64,000 nucleotides of DNA from Opitutaceae bacterium BACL24 MAG-120322-bin51 (GTDB taxonomy: Bacteria; Verrucomicrobiota; Verrucomicrobiia; Opitutales; Coraliomargaritaceae): assembly GCA_905182465.1 (NCBI GenBank), contig CAJJBI010000006.1, positions 62,001 to 126,000 of the forward strand, in the 5' to 3' direction. Both the position numbers and the translations under genes were made by a program. Shown here piece after piece: positions 1-8,262 of the stretch; the stretch's first letter is position 1; each line of letters begins with the position of its first letter. Under the pieces are notes generated by a model. It searched no databases. It worked only from the letters and a program-made list of their open reading frames with translations, and was not told the origin of the DNA.

Positions 1-1221
1 CGTGTTGTTTTGCCCGCGCGTGGTGATGGCGGGGTAGGTGTCGGTCCGGCTATTCGTGTTGATCAATAGAGCATCACACTCGGTATTGTTCTTACAATTT
101 TTGAGATGCTTGGGCATATGGACTTGGCCACGGTAGGTGGAGCGTCCTTTGCCAATCGAAATCGACTTGGAGATAATGTTACTCGTGGTGTTGTCCGCGA
201 GGTGCATCATCTTCGCGCCAGTGTCTTGGTGCTGACCGTCATTAGCGAGGGCGATGGAGAGTACTTCGCCACGAGCGCCTTTGCCTTTAAGTACGACGCC
301 CGGATACTTCATCGTGAGACGTGAGCCGATGTTGCAATCGATCCATTTAACCTCGGCACCTTCGTCGGCCATGCCGCGCTTAGTCACGAGGTTGAATACG
401 TTGGACGACCAATTTTGAACGGTGATGTATTGAATCTTGGCATTCTTGAGCGCAACGAGTTCGACCACCGCGCTGTGAAGCGTAGCTGTCTCAAATTTAG
501 GCGCTGTGCAGCCTTCCATGTAGGTGATCTCAGAGTCTTCGTCGGCGATGATGAGCGTGCGCTCGAACTGACCGAAGTTTTCCGCGTTGATTCGGAAGTA
601 GGCTTGCAGGGGCTGCTTGAGCTTAACGCCCTTGGGCACGTAGATGAAACTACCACCTGAGAAGGCGGCGCTGTTGAGCGCGGAGAATTTATTATCCGCT
701 GTTGGGATGACCTTACCAAAGTAGGGCTTAAAGATTTCGGGATACTTGGCGAGGCCTTCGCTCGAACCGACGAAGATGACGCCTTCTTTTTCAAGGTCCT
801 CCTTCATGCGGGAGTACGAAGCTTCCGAGTCGAACTGTGCTTCCACTCCAGCGAGGAACTTACGCTCTTGCTCGGGAATGCCGAGGCGCTCGAAAGTTTC
901 CTTTACGTCGTCAGGTACATCGTCCCAGGAGCGGGCAGGTTGTTGGCCTTTGGAAAGGTAGTAGCGGATTTTATCGAAATCGATGTTCTCCAGATCCTTG
1001 TCCGCCCATTTGGTCGGCATGGGTTTCTTCTGGAAGACTTCGAGCGCTTTGAGGCGAAACTCGCGCACCCAATCGGGATCGTCTTTGACGTCGCTGATGT
1101 ATTTGATGGTGTCTTCGGTGAGGCCAACGCCTGCATCGAATTCATAGTTTTCCGGATACTTGAAGTTTCCCTTCTCGGTATCGACCTGAATAGCCTGATC
1201 TTGTAAGTCTGTATCGCTCAT
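1..1221 (-). CDS. sufB: SufB, Fe-S cluster assembly scaffold (partial, cut by left edge)
   Basis: SufB is the scaffold subunit of the cytosolic SufBCD complex on which Fe-S clusters are built. Reading leftward from the ATG at 1221, 407 codons stay open to the window edge, against roughly 470 in the family, so about the last 60 residues lie outside. Visible family blocks include [42 protein letters not shown] and, close to the edge, [12 protein letters not shown] and [12 protein letters not shown]. It starts 39 bp after the sufC stop, so the two genes are almost certainly co-transcribed. The ATG has no Shine-Dalgarno sequence; its leader is A/T-rich. sufD and sufS are expected further left but cannot be seen. 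The identification is secure. Confidence 0.95.
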   Translation of the reverse strand, partial: MSDTDLQDQAIQVDTEKGNFKYPENYEFDAGVGLTEDTIKYISDVKDDPDWVREFRLKALEVFQKKPMPTKWADKDLENIDFDKIRYYLSKGQQPARSWDDVPDDVKETFERLGIPEQERKFLAGVEAQFDSEASYSRMKEDLEKEGVIFVGSSEGLAKYPEIFKPYFGKVIPTADNKFSALNSAAFSGGSFIYVPKGVKLKQPLQAYFRINAENFGQFERTLIIADEDSEITYMEGCTAPKFETATLHSAVVELVALKNAKIQYITVQNWSSNVFNLVTKRGMADEGAEVKWIDCNIGSRLTMKYPGVVLKGKGARGEVLSIALANDGQHQDTGAKMMHLADNTTSNIISKSISIGKGRSTYRGQVHMPKHLKNCKNNTECDALLINTNSRTDTYPAITTRGQNNT

Positions 1222-1260
1222 AGTTTTTAAATCGTTAATGATTGATGATTGAGTCGGAAG

Positions 1261-2025
1261 TTACGCTGAAGCTGTCGCGAATGCTTCTTTGACCCAGTCG
1301 TAGCCTTTGATTTCCAGCTCTTTGGCGAGTTCTTTATCGCCGCTGTGGACGATGCGACCGTCGAACATAACGTGGACGACGTCCGGCACGATGTAGTCGA
1401 GGAGGCGCTGGTAGTGTGTGATGACGAGGAATGCACGGTCTTCACTGCGCATGTGGTTGACACCTTCGGAGACGATGCGGAGCGCATCAATATCCAGACC
1501 TGAGTCGGTTTCATCCATCACGCAATACTTAGGGTCGAGCATGGCCATTTGGAGGATTTCGCAGCGCTTCTTTTCACCACCCGAGAAGCCCTCGTTGAGT
1601 GAGCGGGCAGTGAACTTACGATCCATTTTGAGCGCGTCCATCTTAGCGTAGAGGTCTTTGTAGTATTCGATCGCATTGATCTCTTCACCTTCTGGGAGGC
1701 GAGCTTGTTTCGCGGCGCGGATGAAATTGGCGATGGAGACGCCTGGTATTTCCATCGGATATTGGAAGGCGAGGAAAAGACCCGCATGAGAGATTTCGTC
1801 TGGCTCTTGGCCGAGGATGTTGACGCCATCGAGGAGCACTTCGCCGCTCTCGACTGTGTAGTCTTCGTGGCCGGCCATGACTTTAGCGAGCGTGCTCTTA
1901 CCGGTGCCATTGGGGCCCATCAGTGCATGCACTTCGCCTTTTGGGACCGTGAGATTAAAACCCTTAAGGATGGCTTGCCCATCGATGGAAACATGGAGAT
2001 TTTTGACTTCGAGAGAGTGGTTCAT
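1261..2025 (-). CDS. sufC: SufC, ATPase of the SufBCD complex
   Basis: SufC is the ABC-type ATPase that drives SufBD during Fe-S cluster assembly in the cytosol. The 254-residue protein has the usual family length. It shows Walker [10 protein letters not shown] near residue 38, the Q-loop region LAFQYP, the signature [15 protein letters not shown] and the Walker B/D-loop [14 protein letters not shown], which is diagnostic for SufC over transporter ATPases. The H-loop histidine is in VITHYQR. The gene sits between the PerR-like regulator (72 bp upstream) and sufB (39 bp downstream), and probably belongs to one operon under the palindromes at 2548-2623. Gene order sufC before sufB is seen in several phyla. 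Confidence 0.96.
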   Translation of the reverse strand: MNHSLEVKNLHVSIDGQAILKGFNLTVPKGEVHALMGPNGTGKSTLAKVMAGHEDYTVESGEVLLDGVNILGQEPDEISHAGLFLAFQYPMEIPGVSIANFIRAAKQARLPEGEEINAIEYYKDLYAKMDALKMDRKFTARSLNEGFSGGEKKRCEILQMAMLDPKYCVMDETDSGLDIDALRIVSEGVNHMRSEDRAFLVITHYQRLLDYIVPDVVHVMFDGRIVHSGDKELAKELEIKGYDWVKEAFATASA

Positions 2026-2097
2026 TTTTTCTAAATTAAGATGCTTGGTGATTCGAGATTCGGGATTTCCTAAGTGACAGCTTTTCGGCTTTTTATA

Positions 2098-2529
2098 TTA
2101 GTCGTGGCAGTCGTTGCAGGCACCGTCGTAGGAGATTTCGATGTGTTTGGCGGTGAAGCCTGCGGGTAAGACCTTCATGAGCTCGTCGAGAAGCTCGTCG
2201 GAGAGGTCGACATCGACGATTTCGCCGCTTTCACGGCAGTAAAAGTGCGCGTGCTTGGTCAGATTTGGGCAGTAGCGGGTCGGCTCGCGCTCGAAATTGA
2301 CCTGGCGGATGAGTTTTGTTTCGGCCAGTGTCTCGAGGCAATTGTAGACCGTCGCGAGGGAAATTGTTGGCATATCCTCTTTTGCGCGGACGTAAACCTC
2401 TTCCGCGGTGGGATGATTGCGTTTCTGCAGGAGGAGCGCATAAATGTGCTCGCGTTGCTTTGTCGCACGCTGGCCACTAAGCTCTAAGGCGCTGTTTAGC
2501 AGTTCTTTATACTGTGGTTCTAATCGCAT
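2098..2529 (-). CDS. PerR/Fur-family metal-dependent repressor with altered metal ligands
   Basis: A 143-residue Fur-superfamily regulator: an N-terminal winged helix (recognition part [12 protein letters not shown], residues 57-68) followed by a metal-binding dimerisation domain. Alignment by eye to Bacillus subtilis PerR (constant offset of 2) keeps His39, His93, His95 and Asp106 of the regulatory metal site. The position of PerR Asp85 is Cys87 (RYCPN), and the second Cys of the first structural-zinc CxxC is Ser101 (FYCRESGE). The C-terminal CNDC pair (138, 141) is kept. It lies directly upstream of sufC-sufB, and its own leader holds two PerR-box-like palindromes. This suggests autoregulation and peroxide or iron control of the suf genes. 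Fur, PerR or Zur specificity cannot be settled from sequence alone, though the box favours PerR. Confidence 0.85.
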   Translation of the reverse strand: MRLEPQYKELLNSALELSGQRATKQREHIYALLLQKRNHPTAEEVYVRAKEDMPTISLATVYNCLETLAETKLIRQVNFEREPTRYCPNLTKHAHFYCRESGEIVDVDLSDELLDELMKVLPAGFTAKHIEISYDGACNDCHD

Positions 2530-2547
2530 GTGGGTGATTGGTTTTAT

Positions 2548-2562
2548 TTATAATGATTCTAA
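2548..2562. promoter_or_regulatory. PerR-box-like palindrome upstream of the regulator
   Basis: TTATAATGATTCTAA matches the B. subtilis PerR box TTATAATNATTATAA at every specified position but one. It lies 19 bp upstream of the start codon of the PerR/Fur-family gene, where a bound repressor would block transcription. Autoregulation and control of the downstream suf genes is inferred. Confidence 0.6.
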
Positions 2563-2608
2563 TTATTGAAATATAGTGTGCGCCCATTAGTAAAGACGCA
2601 AGCTGTAA

Positions 2609-2623
2609 TTAGAATAATTCCAA
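2609..2623. promoter_or_regulatory. Second, weaker PerR-box-like palindrome
   Basis: TTAGAATAATTCCAA shares 11 of the 14 specified PerR-box positions and is centred 61 bp upstream of the first box. It sits between argS and the regulator gene in a strongly A/T-rich leader. Two boxes in series would fit cooperative binding, but the chance of a spurious match in A/T-rich DNA is higher here. Confidence 0.35.
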
Positions 2624-2664
2624 ATATAATTTGAAATACCACAATCTCCCCTGCAAGGGTGGTG

Positions 2665-4443
2665 CTACATCCGCTCCAGCGGCTGGATGCCGAGAAGCTC
2701 TAATCCCGTTTTTAAAACCGTGCGTGTCCGCGCGCAGAGGATCAAGCGGCGCGCTTTGACGGCGGCATCTTCAACTAGGACCTTATCCGCGTTATAGAAA
2801 CTGCTGTAAGCACTGGTCAGTTCGTAGAGGTAGGTGCAAAGAAAGTGAGGGCGCAGATCGTTGATCGTGAGTTCGAGTGCGCCGACGAAGCCCATCAATT
2901 TGCGTGCGAGCGCCATTTCAGTCTCGGTCTCCAACTGACTGGCGCCTTCGATCGGCGCTTCGGGATCAACGCCAACTTTGCGGAAGATGCTGTTAATACG
3001 CGCGACGGCGTAGAGTAAATAGGGCGCGGTGTTACCCTCAAAGCTTAGGAGACGATCCCAACTAAAGACGTAATCTTGTGTGCGATTGCTAGAGAGGTCG
3101 GCATATTTCATCGCGCCGATACCGACGGACTCGGCGATCTCGCGGCGCTCGGACTCGTCGAGATCGGGATTCTTTTCAGTGACTACTTCGTAGGCGCGAC
3201 TGCGAGCTTCGTCGAGTAGCGCCTGTAGCTTGATTGATTCGCCGGACTTAGTTTTGAAGGGTTTTTTATCCGCCCCGAGGATGGTGCCCCAAAAGACGTG
3301 ATTCATTTCGGGGAGTGCATAGCCCTTGGCCTTAAACCATTTTTGGGTAGTTAGGAATAGTTGTTGAAAGTGATCTTGCTGGCGTGCGTCGGTCAGGTAG
3401 ATGATTTCTGCAGCCTTAAACTCTTCAAGGCGGTAGAGCACTGTGGCTAGGTCGGTCGAGGCGTAGTTGCTCGCGCCGTCGCTCTTGCGTATGTTAAAGG
3501 GGAAGGGGCGCTCGTTATCGCGGGCGAATTTTTTGACCTCGTCGTGCCAGACGACGAGTGCGCCGTCGCTTTCTTCGGCGAGGCCAATCTCGGTCAATTC
3601 TTCGTAGATGCGCTCCACCTTGTCGCGGTAAAAGGATTCGCCAAGGGTGACGTCGACTTCGACGCCCATTTGAGCGAAGAGTTTGTCGAAGGCGACTTTA
3701 GAGATCTCCACGATTTGCTCCCAGATAGCGGTGTTTCCCGCGTCGCCGTTTTGCAGTAGGACGAGCTCGTTACGGGAAATTTCGCGTAGCTCGGGCTGCT
3801 CGGCTTCTAGGGCGGAACCGTCTTTGTAGAGTTGGTCGAGAGTGACCAGGGCATCGTCGCCGAGATTAGTGAGGTCGATACTGTCGCGCTTGATCTTCAT
3901 GATCAGCGTGCCGAAGTTGGTGCCCCAGTCGCCGATGTGGTTGTCGCGAATGAGATCGGCTCCGCAGAAATCGAGGAGGCGCGAAATTGCTTGGCCGATG
4001 ACCATCGGGCGGAGGTGCCCAATATGGGCTTGCTTTGCAGTGTTGGCGCTAGGGTAGTCGATGATGACTTTACGCCCGTTCTTCAGTTCCTTTGCGCCGC
4101 TTTGATAGTCGGCCTTGCTCGAGTAGGCGAGCTGCCAGTCCCAGATAAACTTGGGCGAGAGTTTGAAGTTAATAAAACCGGGGCCGGCCAGCGAAAGCTC
4201 GACGAGTTCGGGGTCAAATTGACCAGAGGCTTGGGCGGCATCGATTAGTTTTTGCCCAAGTTCCCTAGGGTTAGCTTGCTGACGCTTGGCAAAGCCAAGC
4301 ACACCATTGGCCTGATAATCTCCAAACTTTGGGTCAGCGGGACGCATGCCTGGGTCAAAGTCTGCGCCGAAGCCTTCGGTCTTGGCGGCGACTTGGCGCA
4401 AGATTTGATCAATCGCTTGAGATGGGTTGAACCAGATGGACAT
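2665..4443 (-). CDS. argS: Arginyl-tRNA synthetase
   Basis: Class I aminoacyl-tRNA synthetase charging tRNA-Arg in the cytosol. The 592 residues fit the family (about 550-600). The N-terminal Add-1 domain is followed by the ATP-binding block PSANTAKQAHIGHLRP with its HIGH-type motif AHIGH. Also present are DNHIGDWGTNFG, typical of ArgRS, and the tRNA-binding segment YLTDARQQDHF. The C-terminal DALR anticodon-binding helices end in the typical PLERM. The gene is divergent from trmL and 135 bp upstream of the PerR-like gene in the same direction, so partial read-through is possible. The gap contains palindromes rather than a clear terminator. Confidence 0.97.
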   Translation of the reverse strand: MSIWFNPSQAIDQILRQVAAKTEGFGADFDPGMRPADPKFGDYQANGVLGFAKRQQANPRELGQKLIDAAQASGQFDPELVELSLAGPGFINFKLSPKFIWDWQLAYSSKADYQSGAKELKNGRKVIIDYPSANTAKQAHIGHLRPMVIGQAISRLLDFCGADLIRDNHIGDWGTNFGTLIMKIKRDSIDLTNLGDDALVTLDQLYKDGSALEAEQPELREISRNELVLLQNGDAGNTAIWEQIVEISKVAFDKLFAQMGVEVDVTLGESFYRDKVERIYEELTEIGLAEESDGALVVWHDEVKKFARDNERPFPFNIRKSDGASNYASTDLATVLYRLEEFKAAEIIYLTDARQQDHFQQLFLTTQKWFKAKGYALPEMNHVFWGTILGADKKPFKTKSGESIKLQALLDEARSRAYEVVTEKNPDLDESERREIAESVGIGAMKYADLSSNRTQDYVFSWDRLLSFEGNTAPYLLYAVARINSIFRKVGVDPEAPIEGASQLETETEMALARKLMGFVGALELTINDLRPHFLCTYLYELTSAYSSFYNADKVLVEDAAVKARRLILCARTRTVLKTGLELLGIQPLERM

Positions 4444-4584
4444 AGGAGTTTAGGAAAGCTTGGAGGCTCCAAGGAGCAAGCCTGAATGGGTAGTTTGGCT
4501 AGCCTCGTAAGTCTGTTCAATTGCTTGATCCGCTGGGCATCGGTGCTTGCTCTAAACGGGTCTTCGTTCTTCGTTTATCAGGAT

Positions 4585-5037
4585 ATGCTTCACATCATCC
4601 TTTTTAATCCGGAAATCCCGCAAAATACGGGTAACATCGGTCGCCTTTGTGCGATCACCGAGAGTCGGCTGCATTTGATTCATCCACTCGGCTTTACGAT
4701 TACGGATAAGCATTTAAGGCGGAGCGGGATGGACTACTGGAAGTCGCTCGACGTCCACCACCATGATAACTGGGAGGCCTTTGAGGGCAGCCCCGCAGGC
4801 CCCAAGCGGCTTTGGCTTTTGACCACACGCGCGGATCATGCGTATTGGGATGTCGAATACGCCGATGGTGATGGGCTCGTCTTTGGTAGCGAGGGGCATG
4901 GTGCGCCCGATTGGCTGCATACGAAGATGGAAGGCCAGCGTCTGACGATTCCGCATAAAAACGCCACACTGCGTTCGCTCAATCTGTCGACCTCTGTCGG
5001 TATTGTAACTTACGAGGGCTTACGGCAATTGAGGTAG
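4585..5037 (+). CDS. trmL: tRNA (cytidine(34)-2'-O)-methyltransferase TrmL
   Basis: A minimal SPOUT methyltransferase that 2'-O-methylates the wobble base of leucine tRNAs. From the ATG at 4585 it is 150 residues, the normal TrmL length. An in-frame ATG at 4486 would add 33 residues with no family counterpart. Motifs: start MLHIILFNPEIPQNTGNIGR, the SPOUT knot segments VFGSEGHGAP and LTIPHKNATLRSLNLSTSV, and the alpha/beta block HLIHPLGF. The last residues are LRQLR. It is divergently transcribed from argS with about 140 bp between starts. The weak upstream AGGA is the only ribosome-binding hint. Confidence 0.93.
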   Translation: MLHIILFNPEIPQNTGNIGRLCAITESRLHLIHPLGFTITDKHLRRSGMDYWKSLDVHHHDNWEAFEGSPAGPKRLWLLTTRADHAYWDVEYADGDGLVFGSEGHGAPDWLHTKMEGQRLTIPHKNATLRSLNLSTSVGIVTYEGLRQLR

Positions 5038-5106
5038 TTAGCTACGGCCTTTGTAGCTTTAGCTTTTTGAGTCGTGGTCAGTTTTGTATGGTCCTGCTCT
5101 CGTCGC

Positions 5107-6213
5107 TTAAGCCCTCTCGTGCGCGATTACGGTAGCGATAATCCGGTCTTGGTCGGATTCGCTTAGGTAAGGGTGAAAGGGCAGGCTGATTACTTCCTCA
5201 GCTGCTTTGTCTGTCTCTGGGAATGTTTTTTTGGCACAAGGCAGGTTCGCGAAGACGGCTTGTTGGTGCAGGGGCTTGCGGTAGTAAACGGCGCTGGGGA
5301 TATCGGCGGCTTTTAAGGCTTCACCCAGACTGTCGCGGTCGCGTGGGCGAATGGTGTATTGGGCGTAAATGTGAGTGTTGCCGGGATGGATTGCGGGCAC
5401 GGTAAGGTGATCCTTAAGTGCTTCAGAGTAGCGGGCGCCGACTTGCTGGCGCAGGGCGATCTCTTCGTCGCGGAAGTTGGCAAATTTGGCCTGAATGATG
5501 GCGGCTTGCAGGCTATCGCAGCGACCGTTGGTGCCTAGGATATAGTGTGACTCGCGCTCTTTGCAGCCATGATTGGTTACAGCGCGGAGGGCTTCGCCCA
5601 GTTGCGCATCGGCGGTGAAGACGGCACCACCGTCGCCATAAGCGCCGAGTGGTTTAGCGGGGAAGAAGCTGGTGCAGGAGACGGCACCGATGGTGCCACT
5701 CTTGCGGCCGTTTTGCTCCGCACCGAAGCTTTGGGCGGCGTCTTCGATAATCTTGAGGCCGTGTTTTTCGGCAATCGCTTCGAGGGCGGTGTAGTCAGCC
5801 ATTTGGCCGAAGAGGTTGACCGCTATAATTGCTTTGGTCTTAGCTGTAATGAGCTTCTCTACCTCTCTGGGGTCGATGTTGTAAGTGTCTGCCTCGATGT
5901 CGGCGAAGACAGGCCTTGCGCCAACAAGCGCGATGGTCTCTGCCGTGCTGATCCATGTAAAGGGGGTGGTAATGACTTCGTCGCCTGAGCCGATGCCAAG
6001 GGCGCGGAGTGCGACTTCAAGTGCCATCGTGCCGCTGGCGACGGCTACGCAGTCGAGTGGTTTTTCCCCGCCAAGGAATTCGCCGAGGGTGGCTTCGAGT
6101 TCATAGACCTCTGGACCATTAATGTAGCGGCCGTGTTCAAAGACTTTGGCGACGGCGGCGTCAATTTGAGAGGTGCTTTGCTGATGGATGGCTTTGATGT
6201 CGATGAATTGCAT
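5107..6213 (-). CDS. DegT/DnrJ/EryC1-family PLP-dependent sugar aminotransferase
   Basis: A 368-residue fold-type I aminotransferase of the DegT family, which transfers an amino group to nucleotide-linked keto-sugars during surface polysaccharide or lipid A-type sugar synthesis. Hallmarks: VASGTMALEVALRALGIG (cofactor phosphate region), TTPFTWISTAETI, IEDAAQSFGA with the PLP-contacting Asp, and the Schiff-base lysine in TSFFPAKPLGAYGDGGA. RCDSLQAAII follows. The best resemblance is to WbpE-type UDP-2-acetamido-3-keto-hexuronate aminotransferases, but exact sugar specificity cannot be read. Upstream, in the same direction, is a short glycosyltransferase remnant, so the gene may be the survivor of a larger glycan cluster. 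The bases before the ATG read CCCTCCTTTCAAT, the complement of a Shine-Dalgarno sequence. Confidence 0.88.
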   Translation of the reverse strand: MQFIDIKAIHQQSTSQIDAAVAKVFEHGRYINGPEVYELEATLGEFLGGEKPLDCVAVASGTMALEVALRALGIGSGDEVITTPFTWISTAETIALVGARPVFADIEADTYNIDPREVEKLITAKTKAIIAVNLFGQMADYTALEAIAEKHGLKIIEDAAQSFGAEQNGRKSGTIGAVSCTSFFPAKPLGAYGDGGAVFTADAQLGEALRAVTNHGCKERESHYILGTNGRCDSLQAAIIQAKFANFRDEEIALRQQVGARYSEALKDHLTVPAIHPGNTHIYAQYTIRPRDRDSLGEALKAADIPSAVYYRKPLHQQAVFANLPCAKKTFPETDKAAEEVISLPFHPYLSESDQDRIIATVIAHERA

Positions 6214-6251
6214 ATTGAAAGGAGGGATGGGCTCTGCCTATCCGCGCTGTC

Positions 6252-6380
6252 TTAAGAAGTCTTTAGAAATAAACCGAGCGAATGTTCGTCTACCGTGGCG
6301 GCGGTCTTTTCAAAAAGGGATGTGAAGTTAGCCTCTTCATTGAAGAGTGGGATGACGACAATTGCAGGCTCGGTGGGCAT
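6252..6380 (-). pseudogene. Remnant of a family 2 glycosyltransferase (N-terminal 42 codons only)
   Basis: Reading leftward from the ATG at 6380, the peptide begins MPTEPAIVVIPLFNEEANF, the classic first strand and loop of family 2 glycosyltransferases (IVVIPLFNEE nucleotide-binding start). It continues with SLFEKTAATVDEH and stops at TAA (6252-6254) after 42 codons, where a complete enzyme would have 230-330. Nothing resembling the DxD or later motifs follows, and the aminotransferase gene starts 38 bp downstream. The simplest reading is a deletion that removed nearly all of the gene. A small intact protein is less likely. Confidence 0.6.
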
Positions 6381-6495
6381 AGATGAAGTTGCTCACAGAT
6401 TGGCTTTGCGGAGCTTTGAGGCAAGCAGACTTTCTAATATGTGCATTGAGAGATAGTATGCTTTGCGAAGAGCCTACATTTGATTCTCTCTGCGC

Positions 6496-6527
6496 AAAAA
6501 AACGCCACCCCTGAAAGGGGTGGCGTT
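6496..6527 (-). terminator. Rho-independent terminator of glnA
   Basis: On the minus strand AACGCCACCCC, a 5-base loop and GGGGTGGCGTT form an 11-bp perfect stem (6501-6527) followed by a run of seven or more T (6496-6502). It lies about 50 bp after the glnA stop codon and separates glnA from the glycosyltransferase remnant and aminotransferase. Confidence 0.9.
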
Positions 6528-6577
6528 GATTAAAGTGCTGTGCCCTCGGAACTTCGTTCCAGAGGTATCCAGTCGCC

Positions 6578-7603
6578 TTACTTGTAATTAGCTTCGACTT
6601 CAGCGACTGTCTTGGAGACGCGGGAGACGATTTGGTAAGGGTCACCTTGTGAGTTTGGACGGCGGTCTTCGAGGTATCCCCTGTAAGCATCGTCTTCGAC
6701 GAAGCCGTGTGGGACGCGAATCGAAGCACCACGGTCAGCTATACCCCAAGAGAACTTGTCGATGGACTGTGTTTCGTGCAAGCCGGTGAGGCGCATGTGA
6801 TTGTCGGGGCCGTATGCAGCGATGTGCTCGTCCTTATATTCCTCGAACTTGTCCATGAGCTTGAGGAAGTATTCCTTGCCGCCAGTTTCGCGCATGTAGT
6901 CGGTCGAGAAGTTGCAATGCATGCCGGAACCATTCCAATCGCCCTTGAAGGGCTTGCAGTGATACTCAACATCGACGCCATACTTTTCGCAGAGGCGCTC
7001 GAGGATATAGCGTGCGACCCAGATTTGGTCACAAGCCCTGTGGGCACCTTTGCCAAACACTTGATATTCCCACTGGCCCTTGGCGACTTCGCCGTTGATG
7101 CCTTCGTGGTTGATGCCTGCATCGAGGCAAAGGTCGAGATGTTCTTCAACGATGGAGCGAGCGATATCACCGACTGATGAGTAGCCTGCCCCGCAGTAGT
7201 AAAGGCCTTGGGGGCCTGGGTAACCTTCTGCAGGCCAGCCAAGAGGCTTGCCGTCTTGCATGAGGAAATATTCTTGTTCAAGACCGACCCAGAGGCCTGC
7301 ATCTTCCGAGATCGTTGCACGCGCATTCGATGGGTGTGGTGTGCCATCTGGCATCATAACCTCACACATGACCAGGAAAGCATTCTTGCGAGTGCTGTCA
7401 GGGTAGAGAGCGACTGGCTTTAGCATGCAGTCTGAGCTGTTGCCTTCGGCCTGTTGTGTCGAGCTACCGTCGAATCCCCACATTGGGCAGTCTTCGAGGG
7501 ACCATTTGTCGACATCGCCTTCTTTAATGCAGGTCTTGCCGCGGAGGTTAGGCACGGGTGTGTAACCGTCGAGCCAGAGGTATTCTAATTTAATTTTCGC
7601 CAT
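6578..7603 (-). CDS. glnA: Type II glutamine synthetase (eukaryote-like, short form)
   Basis: Catalyses ATP-dependent amidation of glutamate with ammonium in the cytosol. At 341 residues it is much shorter than type I GlnA (about 470), and it carries type II blocks. These include LEYLWLDGYTP in the beta-grasp part, WGFDGSSTQQAEG, LEQEYFL and GWPAEGYPGPQGLYYCG. Further ones are AGINHEGINGEVAKGQWEYQ (ammonia and ATP site region), FKGDWNGSGMHCN, HMRLTGLHET and DRGASIRVP (arginines of the glutamate site). With gltB-gltD in the same window it forms the GS/GOGAT pathway. A strong terminator follows. No Shine-Dalgarno sequence precedes the ATG. Confidence 0.95.
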   Translation of the reverse strand: MAKIKLEYLWLDGYTPVPNLRGKTCIKEGDVDKWSLEDCPMWGFDGSSTQQAEGNSSDCMLKPVALYPDSTRKNAFLVMCEVMMPDGTPHPSNARATISEDAGLWVGLEQEYFLMQDGKPLGWPAEGYPGPQGLYYCGAGYSSVGDIARSIVEEHLDLCLDAGINHEGINGEVAKGQWEYQVFGKGAHRACDQIWVARYILERLCEKYGVDVEYHCKPFKGDWNGSGMHCNFSTDYMRETGGKEYFLKLMDKFEEYKDEHIAAYGPDNHMRLTGLHETQSIDKFSWGIADRGASIRVPHGFVEDDAYRGYLEDRRPNSQGDPYQIVSRVSKTVAEVEANYK

Positions 7604-7812
7604 GTTATTCTGTGTTGTGTCAGGTGGTTGTTTGACTGTTGAGTTTCAGCAGGTGGCTGGACTTAGCCATAAACTGCGGGATTATATTGTAAGCAGAACG
7701 CATGCCAATGCCTTCTTTTTAGAGATATTTCAAGGCCTACGAATAGAGCCTTTTTATGTTTTGTTCAAATCTTGCCTTTGCACAAGAGAAACCCTGCAAT
7801 TTTATTAAATTT

Positions 7813-8262
7813 ATGAAAGAAGCCAAAAATACAGCCCGTGCGGTCGTCCGCATCGGCTATGACGGTCTTGTGCACAAGACTTTCAAGGGGCCACAAGCCC
7901 GTGAGCGCTACGAAAATGAGCTGCGCGTGCTTCAGTTTCTCGATCAACAGGGCTGCAGCTTCGTGCCTAAGGTCGTAAAAAAAGATAATTCTGAGCTCTA
8001 CCTCGTTACTACTAATTGTGGCGCACGCGTTGACCACCTTAGCGATAAGAAGAAGGAGCGAATCTTCGCCGAGCTGAAGCAGTATGGCGTCTGCCACGAC
8101 GATGCCGAGGTGCGCAACATTACCTATAGTTCTCAAATGGGACGCTTTTGTGCGATTGATTTCGAGTTTGCGACGATTCTCGAACCAGGCTACCCGCCTT
8201 CGCCTAAGATGGAGTCGGTCGCCGACCGTAGTGCTTGGCAACGAAAGGATCGCGATGAGTGA
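7813..8262 (+). CDS. Small protein-kinase-like protein paired with a PP2C phosphatase
   Basis: A 149-residue protein that looks like a stripped-down RIO/ABC1-type kinase. It has a lysine in LVHKTF (possible beta-3 Lys), a glutamate in YENELRVL (possible alpha-C Glu), a catalytic-loop-like HDDAEVRN (HxDxxxxN pattern) and IDFEFA in place of DFG. No glycine-rich loop and no C-lobe activation segment are visible, so activity is uncertain. I chose the ATG at 7813; an ATG at 7756 would add 19 residues of unlikely character. Its stop overlaps the phosphatase start by 8 bp, so the two are translationally coupled and probably act on a shared target. The start region is divergent from glnA. Confidence 0.6.
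   Translation: MKEAKNTARAVVRIGYDGLVHKTFKGPQARERYENELRVLQFLDQQGCSFVPKVVKKDNSELYLVTTNCGARVDHLSDKKKERIFAELKQYGVCHDDAEVRNITYSSQMGRFCAIDFEFATILEPGYPPSPKMESVADRSAWQRKDRDE

Noticed and set aside
106..1206. Several plus-strand open frames opposite sufB
   Set aside because: They are antisense shadows of sufB with no recognisable motifs; the minus frame is continuous and matches SufB throughout.
4486..4584. N-terminal extension of TrmL from ATG 4486
   Set aside because: Family members begin at the MLHIILFNPEIPQN block; the extra 33 residues overlap the argS promoter side and have no counterpart.
6216..6320. Plus-strand AAAGGAGGG followed by ATG, resembling a perfect Shine-Dalgarno and short gene
   Set aside because: There is no spacer between motif and ATG, the frame is only about 32 codons, and it lies antisense to the glycosyltransferase remnant.
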